Below are positions 6,484-7,655 of a stretch of DNA of 7,655 nt, piece after piece. The stretch is from Thermoplasmatota archaeon (lineage in GTDB: Archaea > Thermoplasmatota > E2 > DHVEG-1), in assembly GCA_030609445.1 (NCBI GenBank), contig JAUWCF010000036.1, positions 1 through 7,655 of the forward strand. The letters run 5' to 3'. Within the stretch, counting starts at the first letter, position 1. Each line of letters begins with the position of its first letter. The translations under genes were made by a program, and so were the position numbers. The notes below the pieces were generated by a model, which was given only the letters and a program-made list of their open reading frames with translations, was not told the origin of the DNA and searched no databases.

Positions 6484-7368
6484 ATGTATCTTATCACAAG
6501 ATGGTTTGGAACGTTTCTATGCGACAAAAACAAAATAAAAAAACAAATTCTATTTCCAAAAAATGCAGAAAAAATTGTAAAAAGACTGCAGGGAATCGGA
6601 AAAAATGACATACTCTCTGAAGAAAAAAAACTTACAAAGGGAACTATTGTAACAGTAAACGAAAAACGATTGGAACAAATTGGAGAATATGTAGATGATG
6701 ATTTATTTTTTAAAAAAATATGTATCGAACCTGAAGAATATGGTTTTTCTCAGGAATTATTCCAGAGAGTATCTATCCTACTTGCTCAAAAAAAAGTGGA
6801 TGAACGATTGCGTTCTGAAGACTTACAAATAATTCAAATGGTAAATGCACTTGATGATCTGATACAGACAGCAAATTTGCTTTCAGAACGATTAAGCTGC
6901 TGGTCAGTTATCCCAACGCCTGAAGAGAAAATACAGCCATTTAGAAATACGTTATCAAAAGTAAATGAAGAAATAAAACGATTGGAACAACAAATAGATG
7001 CTGATATGAAACACATTGCTCCCAACATAAGTAAAATAGTTGGTCCTTTAATAGGAGCACGGCTCATCTCGCTTGCAGGAGGAATGCGAAAACTTGCTGT
7101 TATGCCAACGTCAACAGTTCAAATTTTAGGTGCTGAAAAGGCATTGTTCCGCTTTAAAAAAGAAGGAGGCAAACCGCCGAAACATGGAGTCTTATTCCAA
7201 CATCTACTAATAAATAAATCTCCTAAAACAGAGAGAGGGAAAATTGCACGAGTACTGGCAGCAAAAACTGCAACAGCTGCAAAAGCAGATGCTTTCACGA
7301 AAAGAGATATCACAGATGAGCTCCTAGAAGAACTGACTGTAAGAATACAAGGGATAAGGAATAAGTAA
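6484..7368 (+). CDS. nop5: Nop5 (Nop56/58-like), C/D box snoRNP core protein
   Basis: Nop5 joins fibrillarin and L7Ae on C/D box guide RNAs to direct 2'-O-methylation of rRNA and tRNA. The 294-aa protein has the typical start MYLITRWFGTFL, and residues 1-75 form the fibrillarin-binding domain. About 105-180 is the coiled coil used for self-dimerisation. The Nop domain runs from about 178 to 272: GARLISLAGGMRKLAVMPTS, the near-invariant GAEKALF (216-222), KPPKHG (230-235) and RGKIARVLAAK (251-261), which contacts RNA and L7Ae. It ends soon after the Nop domain without the long basic tail of larger homologues; short forms are known in archaea. It often sits beside the fibrillarin gene, but here fibrillarin does not follow. 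The ATG fits the family N-terminus exactly. Confidence 0.94.
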   Translation: MYLITRWFGTFLCDKNKIKKQILFPKNAEKIVKRLQGIGKNDILSEEKKLTKGTIVTVNEKRLEQIGEYVDDDLFFKKICIEPEEYGFSQELFQRVSILLAQKKVDERLRSEDLQIIQMVNALDDLIQTANLLSERLSCWSVIPTPEEKIQPFRNTLSKVNEEIKRLEQQIDADMKHIAPNISKIVGPLIGARLISLAGGMRKLAVMPTSTVQILGAEKALFRFKKEGGKPPKHGVLFQHLLINKSPKTERGKIARVLAAKTATAAKADAFTKRDITDELLEELTVRIQGIRNK

Positions 7369-7392
7369 AAATATAAGGTAGTTGCTGTTTTA

Positions 7393-7408
7393 TTGTTTAA
7401 ATAAACAA
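7393..7408. terminator. Inverted repeat between convergent nop5 and ligase-like genes
   Basis: TTGTTTA (7393-7399) and TAAACAA (7402-7408) form a perfect 7-bp stem with an AA loop, 25 bp after the nop5 stop. T-rich sequence (7388-7398) precedes and overlaps it on the + strand. It may help terminate transcription from both sides. Confidence 0.4.
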
Positions 7409-7425
7409 GTGTGATGGTGAAGAGG

Positions 7426-7435
7426 AAAAAAGAAA
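7426..7435 (-). terminator. U-tract downstream of the ligase-like gene
   Basis: The - strand reads TTTCTTTTTT, 8 nt after a TAG at 7444-7446. The tract suggests that the gene truly ends near that TAG, which lies in a different frame from the helix-hairpin-helix part. Confidence 0.45.
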
Positions 7436-7443
7436 TGAGCGAT

Positions 7444-7655
7444 CTAAAAACTGTCTTGAGAGATATTGGCGGCCTGCTCATAATCGTCACTTCCTGGTTC
7501 GTCGAGCTGTGAAACCAGTCCACTATAGCCTGAGCGATGTTCGGCCCAATGCCATCAATCTGCAAGAGGTCCTCGACTTCTGCTGCACTGAGTTCATCGA
7601 TACCATTAAATTGTCTGGCGAGTTCAGCTGCGCTTACCTCTCCAACACCCCGGAT
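7444..7655 (-). CDS. 3' end of a LigA-like helix-hairpin-helix protein, frame apparently disrupted
   Basis: The gene enters from the right edge. The frame starting at 7655 gives 56 residues (7488-7655) with two helix-hairpin-helix motifs, GVGEVSAAELARQF and LLQIDGIGPNIAQAIVDWF. The following HSSTNQEV fits the conserved F-x5-N after the HhH domain of NAD-dependent DNA ligase, which binds DNA and closes nicks. LigA then normally continues with KL-x-AGV and a BRCT domain of about 80 residues; neither follows. This frame instead runs on antisense to nop5 as far as 7119 with unconserved hydrophobic sequence. The frame shifted by one or two bases reads SDDYEQAANISQDSF and stops at TAG 7444-7446, just before a U-tract. 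I infer a frameshift near 7488, or a gene naturally lacking BRCT. Other HhH proteins remain possible. G+C here is about 45-53%, versus about 30% in a sampled stretch of nop5. Confidence 0.65.

Noticed and set aside
7119..7487. Continuation of the ligase-like frame antisense to nop5
   Set aside because: The translated sequence loses all ligase similarity at 7488 and mirrors the conserved Nop domain of nop5; it is better explained as a frame artefact.
1..7655. CRISPR array, insertion sequence or integrated element
   Set aside because: No spaced direct repeats, transposase or integrase frame, and no duplicate of the tRNA 3' end that would mark an attachment site were seen.

Overview
This looks like an archaeal chromosome segment, probably from an uncultured AT-rich euryarchaeon related to Thermoplasmatota; the lineage is an inference. 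The domain call rests on a Nop5 (C/D box RNP) gene, a tRNA-Phe gene with no encoded CCA, TATA-box-like promoters, U-tract terminators and an archaeal-type small winged-helix regulator. Sampled stretches run from about 23 to 53% G+C, with the last 200 bases on the richer side.

Layout. On the left is the 3' end of a + strand secreted or surface protein (2-517) with an Ig-like domain and an amphipathic C-terminal tail. A hairpin terminator spans its stop codon. Converging on it from the right is a complete condensin operon on the - strand, transcribed smc -> scpA -> scpB (5617 down to 611), with very tight junctions and a U-tract terminator after scpB. Upstream of smc is a 313-base non-coding stretch holding its TATA box, a structured leader with tiny upstream ORFs, and an 11-bp perfect AT hairpin. 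Next come tRNA-Phe(GAA) and a 106-aa winged-helix regulator, both on the - strand. The regulator diverges from a + strand nop5 gene, and a palindrome lies at the regulator's predicted transcription start. At the right edge, convergent with nop5, is the 3' end of a - strand gene whose helix-hairpin-helix domain resembles NAD-dependent DNA ligase (LigA). Its reading frame appears to break just after that domain, and no BRCT domain follows.

Functional logic. Smc, ScpA (kleisin) and ScpB form one chromosome-organising complex. The most notable feature is how this operon starts translation. The family-typical N-terminus of Smc extends upstream of its first ATG to a CTG placed 6 nt after a GAGGG Shine-Dalgarno. 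ScpA also has coding-looking, family-like sequence upstream of its first ATG, with a Shine-Dalgarno but no ATG, GTG or TTG in frame. Only scpB has an ordinary SD plus ATG. This suggests near-cognate start codons or recoding at two of three genes in the operon.
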